64,000 bases of DNA, from positions 1,992,006 through 2,056,005 of the forward strand of contig CAUYUJ010014615.1 of NCBI GenBank assembly GCA_963575745.1, written 5' to 3'. The translations under genes and the position numbers were made by a program. This stretch comes from Prorocentrum cordatum. Taxonomy: Eukaryota > Sar > Dinophyceae > Prorocentrales > Prorocentraceae. Below, piece after piece: positions 33,191 through 43,960 of this stretch (position 1 is the first letter of the stretch; each line of letters starts with the position of its first letter). A model generated the notes under the pieces. It worked only from the letters and a program-made list of their open reading frames with translations, searched no databases and was not told where the DNA came from.

Positions 33191-33268
33191 GGCGGGGATG
33201 CCGCCTTTCCACTCTCGCAAGCCCTTGGCGGACATGCCACCTTGCCTTCATTTGGCGGAGATGCCGCC
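33191..33268. repeat. Hairpin cluster 5, after gene 4
   Basis: GGCGG-GGATG-CCGCC (33191), GGCGG-ACATG-CCACC (33227) and GGCGG-AGATG-CCGCC (33254), each preceded by TT. A TGAAAAAAACATTTC tract lies at 33130. This is the last cluster in the window. Confidence 0.85.
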
Positions 33269-33523
33269 TTTGCTGCCCATCGCGTTCCGATGCCTCACTT
33301 GGCGAGGCGAAACGCTTGCATAACTCCCTCCTGCTCGAGCGCGTCCTGCCCAGTGCCAGCGCGTCGACGTAAAACCGCACGCCAGGCATAGCAGCACCAC
33401 ACAAAGGTGGTAGGATACAGCAGACAAGCCAGATCACCGCTGCGAGCACACGGGGCCAGCCATCGCCAGCCGCATGAGAAGAATCCACGCGCGGGGCGCG
33501 CAGCGCAGCCACCTTGCAGGTAG

Positions 33524-33546
33524 CTTTTGAGCCAAAATGGCTACGG
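33524..33546 (-). other. Relic of the dinoflagellate spliced leader
   Basis: Read on the minus strand, 33547 to about 33527 gives TCCGTAGCCATTTTGGCTCA and continues AAAAGC. The dinoflagellate trans-spliced leader ends CCGTAGCCATTTTGGCTCAAG; the match is complete except that the final G is A here. Because leaders are added to mRNA, a genomic copy outside SL RNA genes marks a reverse-transcribed mRNA inserted into the genome. The retroposed sequence would run toward lower coordinates. No Sm site or SL RNA gene context is visible, and no long frame follows the leader. Confidence 0.8.
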
Positions 33547-33605
33547 AGGAGGAGGAGGAGGAGGAGGAGGGGCAGGAGAAGGAGGAAGAGGATGAGGAGG
33601 AGGGA

Positions 33606-34160
33606 ATATCCGCTTGTCGAGGCACACCGCCCAGCCGAGAGCCATCGCCAGGCGATCGAGGAGGAGTTCGTGAGCGATCTGCCTGCGGTTCTGGTCGGCG
33701 CCGACGTGGGCCTGCACCGGAGGTCCTGCTGGGGTGTCGGCGCAGACCTCGCGCCACTGGCCGTGCCCGATGCGCATGCAGCCCAGGACTCTGCGGGCAC
33801 GTCGGGCCCCCAGCTCTGGGACGCCCTTGGCGCGGAGAGCGCAGCGCGTGCCCAGCGGCTCGGCTTCCACCGCGCACGCGTCCTCGGCCAAGCTCGCTTC
33901 AGCGAGCAGCGGGGCAGCGGAGAAGAGGAAGGAGGCCTTCGGCAGGTCCTCCTTGCAGCGCAGGACCACCGCCGCGAAGTCGGGCTCCCTGCCCCAGCCA
34001 TGGGCCAGCCTGCGCCTCCTGGGGCTCGGCCCCCGCCACGATGCCTGTATCCTCCCTGCGGTGCGCCAGGTCCTCCCGCAGCTGCTGCTCGAGCGTCGCC
34101 ACGCGGTGGTCCACCTGGTCCCCACCCGCTGCTCGACCGCGCCGACGCGCGTCTCCATGA
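33606..34160 (-). pseudogene. Frameshifted coding relic upstream of the spliced-leader relic
   Basis: Minus-strand protein-like segments lie in changing frames: METRVGAVEQRVGTR, then DHRVATLEQQLREDLAHRRE (heptad-like, probable coiled coil), then FAAVVLRCKEDLPKASFLFS, and a longer piece ending DRLAMALGWAVCLDKRIF. At least two frame changes are needed. The piece then runs into TCC repeats and the leader relic on the same strand. I do not recognise the family with confidence. The complementary strand is also open, but it looks less protein-like. Confidence 0.4.
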
Positions 34161-34965
34161 CAGTGGTGATTCGCGCGAGGCCCGCTCAGAGAGGGAGGCG
34201 TCCATGCCAGCGGTGATGGTAATATTGGATCAGCTGGATGACCTAGTGATGGTCGACCGAGCTTCCGCAGACATCGGGAGCTAATGCAAGAACAGGATCA
34301 GGCCGAGCATGGAGAAACCAAGACGCACCGATACCGCTACTCCCCAGAGCTCTCCTGGGGTGCGTTCTGACGAGGATTTCGAGGCGAATCCAGCCGTGGC
34401 GACGAGGGCCTCCCTGGAGGCTCAAAGGGGGAAAACGGGCGGAGGGTAGCGGTATCGGTACCGTCTGTTCTTCTGACGACCGCCAGCGCCAGCAGCGAGT
34501 GCGAGGTGGACACCGCGCCGCCCAGGACGACGGGGAACGGACAGGTTTGGCCGAGGGGGCCCATCAGCGCCTCATCACAGCAGAGCCGCGCGCCCTGGGC
34601 GAACAGCGCGGTGCCCCACAGGGCGAGCAGCGCCCTCCAGCTCTGAGGATCAGGCAGCGCCGCCGCCAGGGACCGCAAAGGCGGGCGGGTGGCAGCGCAC
34701 GGGGGCCGAGGGGGGGCGCGGTGGCCCGCCCTCGCGCGCTCGAGCCCGGGCGGGAGCGCCACGGGGTCGGCTCCTGCACCGCCTCCCCGCTGGGGCCCGC
34801 CCGACCACCTGCGGCGCTTTTGCAGAGGCGGACCCGCCCACGGCAGGCGGGGTCGTCGGCTGCGAGGGGAGAAGGAGGAGGAGGAAGGGAGGAGGAGGAG
34901 GGGGAGGAGGAGGAGGAGGAGGAGGAGGAGGAGGAGGAGGCGGAGGAGGAGGAGGAGGAGGAGGA
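34161..34965. other. GC-rich unrecognised DNA ending in GGA repeats
   Basis: Contains a 50-60 base segment (about 34358-34415, GACGAGGATTTCGAGGCGAA then TCCAGCCGTGGCGACGAG) that recurs in related form at 49478-49535. 34875-34965 is a GGA microsatellite. No supportable gene. Confidence 0.5.
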
Positions 34966-35800
34966 GGACCAGTGTAAACCCACAAGGCATCAACGGTGTT
35001 GGAACAAACGCTCCCTCCAAGCACCCTCTTCTTAGGCTCCTACGCCGGTTTATTTTTAATGAGGGAACTGCCCCGTCGGAGGACAACGCTTTGAAGACCC
35101 TGAAACCAAAACATTGTTCTCGGGATACCAACGCCACGGACCAATATGACTGTTGCGGCTTGACGATCCAGAATCGTGCCAGAACGCCGTTCCTGGGACT
35201 TGAACACTGCGAATCAGCATAGCCTGGGCACCTCATAAGCCTGAGCCCTTTCAAAACACCATGTCTGGTTCGCTGATCATGGGAATCCGTGAAACTCTTG
35301 CAACTGTTTAAGACGAATGTGCGCGATAACCGAAAGTTGAAAAAAGGATCCGCCCTCAATCCGTGAGGCTCTTGCAATTGTTTAACACAAATGCGCACGG
35401 CGCTAAGGCGATAATCACATTTTGAAAACGACTCGCCCTCAATCCTTGAAGCACTTGCAATTGTTTAAAGACGAATGTGCGCGGCGCCAAGGCGAGACCC
35501 ACATTTAGAAAACCACCCGCCTTCAATCCGCGAGGCTCTTGCACATGTTTAAAATGAATCTGCGCGGCGCTAAAGCGAGAACCACTTTTTGAAAACGACT
35601 CGCCCTCAATCCGCGAAGCTCTTGCAAAATGTTTAAAACGAATGTGCGCGGAGCTTGGGCGAGAGCCACATTTTGAAAACGACCCGCCCTCCATCTGTGA
35701 AACGGTAGTTAACTTTCAAGCTTCAGAATCATAAACGGTGAGGAAGTCTCAGGCGAAACGCCCGGTCCGCCCTAAAAACATGCCTCGGGGTGTAACAAAA
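34966..35800 (-). mobile_element. 83-bp-repeat composite element, copy 2 (minus orientation)
   Basis: On the minus strand: left edge with GGGCGTTTCGCCTGAGACTT (near 35760), four or five units of 83-84 bp (GGCGAGAGCC-type word at 35658, 35574, 35491, 35407), the GTTGG/AGAACGC-type second unit (35100-35260), and the right edge near 34966-35040 (CAACACCGTTGATGCCTTGT then ACTGGTCCTCC). Confidence 0.65.
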
Positions 35801-37165
35801 AGAACTTCTTTATAAGGAGGATGAGTGGAAACCGTGTGCACCGATCCTGGGCCAACGACGGGCCAAGGCAGGATCGGCCCAAGCTTGCGGTGGGCACCAT
35901 GCCGAGGGCCACTCGTCGCGCTCCATCTCGAAGGCAGCGTCCGCAGCCCACTGGCGCATCCCGCGCTCCGAGAGGGCGAGGATTGCGGCGCTTGGCGCGG
36001 ACGAGCGCCACGACGCCCAGCAGCACGATCTCCAAGGCCCGTAAGGGGCTGCAGCACGGCGGCGTTCCGTGTCCCTCGCGCGCTCCTTGGCTCTCTGCGG
36101 CGTTCGGAGCCTCCGAAGTGGGCGAGTGCGCAAAAGGTCAACAAAAACTGCCGTCGCCCGAAGGGCCCTCGTAGCCAGCAGTAACACCACGACCGTGGCC
36201 CGCCCCCGCCATGGTCCCTTTATTTGCACAAGCCTGGGCGGGAGCGGGAATTGTCTCGGTTTGCCCGCACGGGCTGATGCGGGCGAGAACGTGGTCGACC
36301 GTGTCCCACCAAAAGCTTACATCATGTTTTGGGGGCTGGCCTCGGATCAGGGGTGTCCTTTCTCTGCCCGAGAGACAAACGCATATTGAGCCCACGGAGG
36401 AAGAGGAGGAAAAGGAGGAGGAGGAGGGGGGGGGGTCCAAGTCCAACAGGCCCAACCGAACCCGAAGGAGCGGGAGGGGGCCGAATTGGGAGGCTCCCCA
36501 AGGGGCCCCTGAGGACCCAGAGAGGGGGATCGGCTCAACGGCCGACCCGCTTATAGCGATGCCCAGACCGCCCCAAAGCCCAAACCAACGTCTGGCGGGC
36601 GGAGGGCGCCAGCCTGGAACGGAAAACGCCGCCAGAAGGGGGGTGGGGTCCAGGGCTACGCTGAACGTGGGCCTAAATCGGCCGCGCACTGTGGCCCCGC
36701 GCCGCGGGGCCGCAGTGCGCGGCCAAACCGGCCCCCTTCTCGCGCCGAGCCCCGCAGCCGCCGCAGGTGGAGGGCCAGCGGGGCCGCGCGCGCGTCAGCT
36801 CAGAGGCGCGCCGCCCAATGGCCTCGCGGGGCCGAGAGCCTCCAGCGATGGGCGGCGGTGGCTCGCCCCCTCTCGCCAGCCTCTTGACGCAGAAGCGAAC
36901 GTTGGCCAAGGTCTTCGGATTCTTCGGGGGTCCGAATCGCGGGTTCTTGAGCTTCTTAATCTATTTGCCTACGCGCAGACTGCAGCAACCACGCGCGTCA
37001 CAAAAGCCCGCGCGACCCCATCGAACGACGCGGCGGCCATCGCCCACGACAGGGGCCCCGGGACATTTGGAAGCAAACGGAATCTTGAAACTTTCCGCAG
37101 TCTGCGCTACATACAGACAGCTCACACACCGAATCAACGAACCATGGACCGATTCAAAGATGTGC
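35801..37165. other. No recognisable gene
   Basis: GC-rich DNA. 35832-35850 carries GTGCACCGATCCTGGGCC, a word also found at 49913-50005. A minus-strand frame near 35810-36229 and frames near 36640-37020 are open but show no domain. 36405-36432 is a short GGA run. Confidence 0.45.
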
Positions 37166-37900
37166 TCAGTAATCGACAGCTTCGGGATGCACGAGGCACA
37201 TCTCTTCGGGGAGCCTGAAGGGCAATCCCATGCGACTCACGGTGCATCCGAACCGCTCTGAACACCAAGGCTGCCAACTGCTTAGTCGCCTCAGCAGCTC
37301 CTTGCGGTTATCCATCAACACATTGGCAACCTGTATGTCCGCGGCCCCAGCATGTGAAAACATATCCACCCATGAATTTCCAATCACATGCGCCAGACGT
37401 CCACCGCCGTCAACGAAATCGCACAGGTCATTGTGGCTAGGTATCCATGCAAAACTGACCTCTCAACAGAGCTTCTGCGCAGCTCGAAAATGGATCTCCA
37501 GATGCTAGCGCGCGTGGATGATGCACTCGATAACGACATGCCCCACGCTTTCGCCTCCTTCTAACGCCACCGATCCACCAAGTCTTTCGTCTCTTGGAAC
37601 TGACTGTTCCCAACCAAGGGGACCGCAGTATTTTGCTCTGACAGGCCATCCAACGCACGGGTTCAGGCGCACCACTGCCCTGCCAACTGCGCACAAAGCC
37701 GGGCGAGCATTATGCGGGCCCGACGCGTCGCAATACGTCGCAGCAGTCCGTTCGCCCGAGCAGCCCCCCCACTCCTGCGCAACGGGCAAGTCCGACGGCG
37801 GCCCAGACTGCAGTGGTTTCAGCGGGACACCGCAGGTGAACTCAAACGTTTTGCAGTCACCGCCGTCCTCGGCCACTTGTTTCTCGCGCCCAGCCCGGAA
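37166..37900 (-). pseudogene. RNase H domain relic
   Basis: TYCDASGPHNARPALCAVG resembles the first RNase H motif (DGS/DAS) with Asp kept. SVPRDERLGGSVALEGGE is the region of the catalytic Glu. HVVIECIIHAR has Glu where the third acidic residue (usually Asp) is expected. IGNSWVDMFSHAGAADIQVA keeps the last Asp motif. A frame break separates the last two. Confidence 0.6.
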
Positions 37901-38000
37901 CTTGACTGCTTCTTCAGGGGGCTCTTCTGGTAGCAGCTCCGTCTGCTCCGTCAACTTCGGGCATGCATTCCACGTGCGCGCCAGCGAACCTCTCGGCGCC

Positions 38001-38937
38001 TCACGGTGCATGCGTTGCCCTGGCGTCGTCAGACCGAGCTCGAACGCCCTCTGGACACGGCAAACCCCCGACCACAAGCTGCGGATCGATCCTCTGAGCG
38101 GCCCAAGCGGAAGCCTCGAGGTAGCTCTGCGCATCGCCCTTTTCCAGATCAGCTCGCCGCAGCGCTCTCTCCATCTGCCAGCTGTGGATCGATGGGGCCC
38201 ACCTCTTCTCAATCTTTGGGCGTGACCCGCAGCAGACAGCGGTCGCGCCCACGGTCATCTCCAAGCACAAACGGGCTGGGCGCACTCCATCCCAATCTCC
38301 ACAGCGCGAACCACACAGCGGCCACTGGACCTCTAGCATTCTGCCACGTTGGCCGCGCATTCCAGCATCTCTCCGCGACTGCCTGCCACTCGCACTGTAT
38401 ATCTGGCGCCAGCACTAGCTTGTCCCGAACAAAATGGCACGCCGCTTGATCAACAACGCGCTGCAAACAAATGTGATGTCGAAGCGGCCATCAATCATTC
38501 TGCGAAGCAAGGTAGAGCGGGAGCGAAGCATTGCGGTCTGCATCAATCATGCCACCCGCGAAGGTACGCAATTGCTTGAGCACAGTGTCCGCAGTGCGGC
38601 TCGCTCCCGTTCAGTGCCCTGACGCCGGCAATGGCCAGGTGCGCCAAAGCACCCCTACCTTCTCACACACCTGATCCCTCGGCATCCAAATTTGCCGCCC
38701 GCGGCCCATAAGGACATTCATCCTCTTCCTCTCCTGGAGCCTCAGAAACTTGGTGCCGTAAGGCTCGTGCCCAATATTCCGGGTGTGACGTTTGGCCAAC
38801 AGACGCATACAGTTAAACCCCGAGTGAAACCCTTTGGCCGCCCAGACCGCGGTAGCAACATACCCAGATCTGCTCTGTTGGAGTATCAGACCCAGGCCTC
38901 GTAAGTCACCTGCGAAGCTCCTAACACACGTGCGCAA
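38001..38937 (-). pseudogene. LINE connecting-region relic
   Basis: Contains LLAKRHTRNIGHEPYGTKFL and RLQERKRMNVLMGR (38611-38937), WNARPTWQNARGPVAAVW and LWRLGWSAPSPFVL (38209-38466), and a frame with RADLEKGDAQSYLEAS (38001-38360). These join only across frame changes. The order is consistent with the region between RT and RNase H in dinoflagellate LINEs. Confidence 0.55.
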
Positions 38938-38939
38938 TC

Positions 38940-39811
38940 CATTGGAGCCCCTTCACATCGTGTCCTTGCCATGGTAACGTAATGTTAATGATCCATCAGG
39001 GTTCGGGGCCTCACGCCAACGTAGCGCGCATGCATCTGATCCATCACTCTATACTTGACCACCTTAAGTGCAGTAGTCGCGTGCGTGCAACCAGCCAATA
39101 TGCCCTGATACGATGTGATCATGACACTGGTGTTAGGGTATGCTCACACCGTACGTGGGATCATGCATGGTTGCAGGATCACCCGCATGAGCCTCGCAGG
39201 GTAGCCGAGCACGCGCGCCTCGCACATAATAGTACTCCACAATATCATCTCGCAGCACTTGCACATGTCCACAAACACCGTGATGACGCGTTGCTTGCGT
39301 GCATGCGCTGCTTCAGCCTCGAGATTGAGTTGACAAGCGCAGTCGCTAGAAGTTCTTCCCGAACCTCCCCTCCAAAGGCAAGATGAGGGCGAGCATCCTC
39401 CCACTGCACGCTAAAGGGCCGTCTCGCTCGGCCCGATGTCCTCAACCTTGAATTGAAGAGAACAATAAGGCCTGTGCCGCCGCTCGCTTTGGGCAGCATG
39501 CGCATCTCTGTGAAAAGCTGCGACAGTGGCCACAAAAGCCATCTCACGCATGTGTTGAACAACTCCGCCAGCACCTCCAGTCCAACATCTGATGTGAATC
39601 AAAAGTGCCTCGGCGGCACGCGCACCTAACCACGTCCGGTACGCCTTGCAAAAGAAGCCACCACTCTTCTCAGGTCGGCTCCACACAGAAGCGGTAGGTG
39701 CTCCCAGCTTGCCGCGTCGCTCGGCAGACGAAGCTCTTCCGCGCCGTGCAGCTGCCATACCCGCTTCCATTTCTCCAGCTCGCTATCCGCAAGGTCTGGA
39801 GGAGACGACAA
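38940..39811 (-). pseudogene. Reverse transcriptase domain relic
   Basis: The segments SSPPDLADSELEKWKRVW and ASWEHLPLLCGADLRRV precede an RT-like core. LPKASGGTGLIVLFNS matches RT motif 2 (a Pro-Lys turn before a conserved R/G-I-x-L segment). FVDMCKCCEMILWSTIMCEA matches motif A (normally LVDMSKFYE), with its catalytic Asp kept. At the position of the catalytic Asp pair (about 38985-38999) I read DGSLTLRYHGKDTM followed by a stop, so the second Asp appears lost. Frame changes occur near 39570 and 39400. Confidence 0.65.
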
Positions 39812-39963
39812 CTCAGTAGCATCCAGGGCCGCCTGGACTCCACGGGTACGTGTGAACCGATGCGAAACTCGTCCTCCTTCTCGGAACGCCTCCTCTGCCT
39901 ACTGACTTCATGCATTCTGCTTCCCCTTGGCGAACACGTCCAAGGCCAGCTGCGCTTTTGCAA

Positions 39964-40923
39964 TCGTCGCCTCCACGTTCACCTCGAGTTTGGTTTTCCC
40001 CAACCATCCGACACAACCTTCATTGACAAAAACTGCCAGTGCCCTCATCCAGCAACTCATGTATCCTCTTGGCCTTCACCACTTAGGAGCTGAAGTGGTT
40101 GATGAGGCTGAGGACGACGAGGGGAAGGAGGAGGACGAGGAGGAGGAGGAGGAGGAGGCCTCCCGCTCCACCGCCGCCAGGGGCCGCCGCGCGGCGGGGC
40201 GGGGAGGACAAGCGGAGCGTGGCGCTGCCGCGTTTTACTTGGCAAGGCCTTGGTGATCAGCTGTGCCAAGGGAGCTGTCTGCGTGCGGCGGAACCAGGGC
40301 CTCGCAGAACGGGAACTTCGACAAAACCAGCAGCGGGCCGAAACATCCCACTGCGTAAGAGGAAACAGAAAAACAGCTAGGTCAGCGCTGGGCTTCGAGG
40401 GAGCTGCTTGAGTGCTACCGGGGCCGCCCGAGCACTGACCTGACCAACCAGACGAGGAATTGCCGCCCGAGGGCCACAATGAGCCAGGCCAGTACTCGAG
40501 CCTCCTGGACATGACTACCTGAACGGACTCGTCCAACCCAGACGCTGACTGGACCATTTTTTCTGATCCCAATTTTCGGTCTCTTCTGCTGGATCTTGCG
40601 AAGTCCTGGCTTCTGGGGCCCTGACAGCAAAAGAAAGCTAACGACCGGCTACATCAATGGGCGGCGCGCCCAGGGGATAGACAGAGGGGACCGGCCTCCT
40701 CGGAAGGCGGCGGAGCTTCTCAGAAGGCAGGAGGGCTTCTGGGAAGCCTGGCCGCCCTCTGAAAAAGCCTGCCCACTCCCGCTTGACCCCTCGCTCGCGC
40801 CGCCGAAACAAGGCTTGGGCGCAGCGCGGGGCGCCGCCGCAGGGAGCACGCTGCAGAGACGCGCTGGGGAACGGCAGAGAGCTGCAGGTCAGCCCCTGCA
40901 GGGTGAGACGTTGAGCGCCAGTC
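39964..40923. other. No recognisable gene
   Basis: Short GGA run at 40125-40160. 40690-40780 contains CTTCTCAGAAGGC and CTTCTGGGAAGCC words, also seen at 49615-49660, that could form weak hairpins. No domain identified. Confidence 0.45.
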
Positions 40924-41070
40924 TAACGGGGACTCCACTAACGGGTACTTTGGCCAGTGACCCTGCGAACCTAACCCTCCCCGGTGTGGGCAACGCTGCA
41001 ATGCCAGGAGGGGGCCCTAAGTGGCAACTTTCGGCAAATCTCCAAAGTACCCGTTAGTGAGTACCCGTTA
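40924..41070. mobile_element. 147-bp element with long terminal inverted repeats
   Basis: CACTAACGGGTACTTTGG (near 40936-40953) is the exact reverse complement of CCAAAGTACCCGTTAGTG (41042-41059). The match extends outward, less perfectly, as TAACGGGGACTC and AGTACCCGTTA. TA stands at both outer ends, consistent with a TA target duplication. No coding capacity; MITE-like. Confidence 0.75.
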
Positions 41071-41294
41071 CGGTGCCGGTGAGACGCGCTGGCGAAGAAC
41101 GCCCCGCGCGGGCGCCTCCCGCGCGAACGGGTCCGCGCAGAGCGGGGCGCTGCAGGTCTGCGCCTCGGCCAGGGCGAGGGGGGGGGGGGGGGGGGGCGCC
41201 GCGCGGGCGAGACCGCGAGGCATCTCCCTCCACCACCCCTGCTTTTCACCTCCTCCTCCTCCTCCTCCTCCTCCTCCTCCTCCTCCTCCTCCAT

Positions 41295-42030
41295 CCCTGT
41301 TCGTAGTAAGTCACTCCTCCCTGTCGCATCCCCCAGACGTGGCCGTAGGCTGGGCTGGGCGCTTCGCCCCGGACTTCCTCACACCGTCTGATCCTGACAC
41401 TCGAGACCTGCAACCGTTTCAAAACATTGAGGTCGGGCCGTGCTCGACATGTGTGGCTCTCGCCTCAGCGCCGGTCACAATCGCCTTACAAGAGCGCAAC
41501 AGCTTTAAGAATGGACGGCGTTTTCAAAATGCGGCTCTCGCCTTAGAGCCGCGCGCATCAGTTGCAAACGTTAGCAAGCGTCCCATCGATGCTGGCCGTC
41601 TCGTTTTCAGAATGTGTTTCTTGCGTAAACGCCGCGCACATTAGTTTCAAAGTTTGCAACAGTCCGCAGGATTCGTAGGGTTGGAGTCCCAGGATTGGGG
41701 TCCTGGCACCGTTTAGGGTTGTCAGGACGCAACAGTCACGTGTATCCGTAGTGTTAAATCCCAGGAATTGCGTTATGGCACGATTCAGGACTGGCAGAAC
41801 GCGACAATCACATTGATCCGAGGCGTCGGAATCCTGGGATCTTCTTCTGGTCCTGGCGAGATATCTCGTTTTTTGGAATTTGATTTCTTGAACTCCTCGG
41901 ACGGTTGGTTTTGAATCCGCTATTTCCTCTAATGAACACAAATCCAAGTAGGGACCTATGAAGAGGGAACTTGGAGAGAGGGATTCTTGCAACATCGCCG
42001 ATGCGTCTTGGGCAAACACTGGTCCTCCTT
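41295..42030 (+). mobile_element. 83-bp-repeat composite element, copy 3
   Basis: Left edge CCTGTCGCATCCCCCAGACG after a TCC run (41250-41292). Three 78-83 bp units (41453, 41531, 41614). Second units with GTCCCAGGATTGGGGTCCTG and ACGCGACAATCACATTGATC (41680-41850). Right edge 41954-42030 with GAGGGAACTTGGAGAGAGGG and CAACATCGCCGATGCGTC. It is the most compact copy and a good reference for element limits. Confidence 0.7.
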
Positions 42031-42729
42031 CTCCTCTTCCTCCCTTTCCTCCTCCTCCTGCTCTACAATTGCACAATCTGAATGCTACTCTCCTCTCTCC
42101 CCTAATGACGTCCGGAGATATCAGGCTCCCCTCCGCGTATTGTTTTTTACACACAAGTTTCCCGGGAACTGGGTTTTCGGTTGGGTTGTTCTTCGAACCG
42201 TTGCTCCCGCTGAAGCGCTGGCCTCATTTTCGAGCTTCCGCTCGTTCCGAATCGTGCTCCCGCTGTAGCGCTGGCCTCATTTCCACGCTTCCGCTCGTTC
42301 CGAATCGTGCTCCCGCTGCAGCGCTGGACTCACTTCCGCGCTTCTGCTCGTTCCGAATCGTGCTCCCGCTGCAGCGCTGGCGTCATTTTTTCCAGTGCCA
42401 TGCCACGGCATTGTTCCCGGTCCTTCCAAATAGGCTCCCAAATCTAGAAAATGCCTCCCCCCCCGAAAAAAAAACATCGGAAGTGATTACACATTCGGTG
42501 TCGGTTCGTTGACTGTTTTGAACCGCAAACCCCCCCGACCGACGTGGGGGCGTCGCCACGCCATGCTATGTCATGCTACGCGTTGATATTCAACGCCATG
42601 CTATGCCATGTAATGCCATGCCATGCTGCGACATCCGACTGTGCGGATAGAGAGGAGATCTACGCCATCGTAAGGGATGGGAGGAAGGGGTAGGACATCA
42701 GATATGACGCGAGCGCACCCAGCTTGACC

Positions 42730-42950
42730 CCCTCCCCTTCCCCCTCCTCCTCCTCCTCCTCCTCCTCCTCCTCCTCCTCCCCTCCTCCTCCTCTCCTCCT
42801 CCTCCTCTCCTCCTCCCCTCTCCTCCTCCTCCTCCCCCTCCTCTCCTCCTCCTCCTCCCTCCTCCTCCTCCTCCTCGTCCTCCTCCTCCTCCTCCTCCTC
42901 CTCCTCTTCCTCGTCCTCCTCCTCCTCCTCCTCCTCGTCCTCCTCCTCCA
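42730..42950 (+). repeat. TCC microsatellite
   Basis: About 220 bases of TCC units with C-run interruptions. Confidence 0.92.
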
Positions 42951-43317
42951 CAATTACTCAATATGAATACTACTCTCCCTCTTCCCCTGATGGCGTGCTG
43001 GGAATATTCGACCCCCCCCCCGCGTACTGTTTTTGTACACAAAAGATTCCCGGGAGTTGGGTTTTCGCCAGCGTTTTTTGTTCAAAATGCTGCTCTCGCT
43101 GAGGCGCCGGCCTCATTTCTGCTCCCGAATCGTTCCGAATCGTGCTCCCGCTGCAGCGTGGGCCTCATTTTCGGATCGGTGTTTTGCCTCCGTCGTTCAG
43201 GATGGCGTTCTCGCCCCAGCGCGGGCCTCTTTCTCGCGCGCCCATCCGCCCGCCACCACCGCGCCGCACCACGCCCTGCCCCGCCGCACGCACACCCACC
43301 GCCACTTCCACCCACCA

Positions 43318-43775
<458 letters not shown>

Positions 43776-43960
43776 CCACCACCCACTACGCACACGCGCG
43801 CGGAGCCACAGGTCCGCTACGACACGCGTCCGCGGATAGAGAAAATCAGCGCCATGGTAAGGGATGGGAGGGAGGGGTAATTAGGATGTCAGATGTTGAC
43901 GCGAGCGCACCTAACTTGTCCTCCTCCCCCTCCCCCTCCTCCTCCCCCTCCTCCTCGAGC

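Larger units (their letters stand above)
37166..39963 (-). mobile_element. Decayed LINE-type retrotransposon fragment
   Basis: Minus-strand pieces in several frames follow LINE order: a pre-RT and RT segment (39811-38940), a connecting segment (38937-38001) and an RNase H segment (37900-37166). Stops and frame changes occur throughout, so no product is possible. No 3' tail or target duplication could be fixed. Dead LINEs are abundant in dinoflagellate genomes, and the wording of several segments is typical of their elements. Confidence 0.7.

Noticed and set aside
33089-33391. Plus-strand open frame following gene 4
   Set aside because: It passes through hairpin cluster 5 and has no domain or start context like the other genes.
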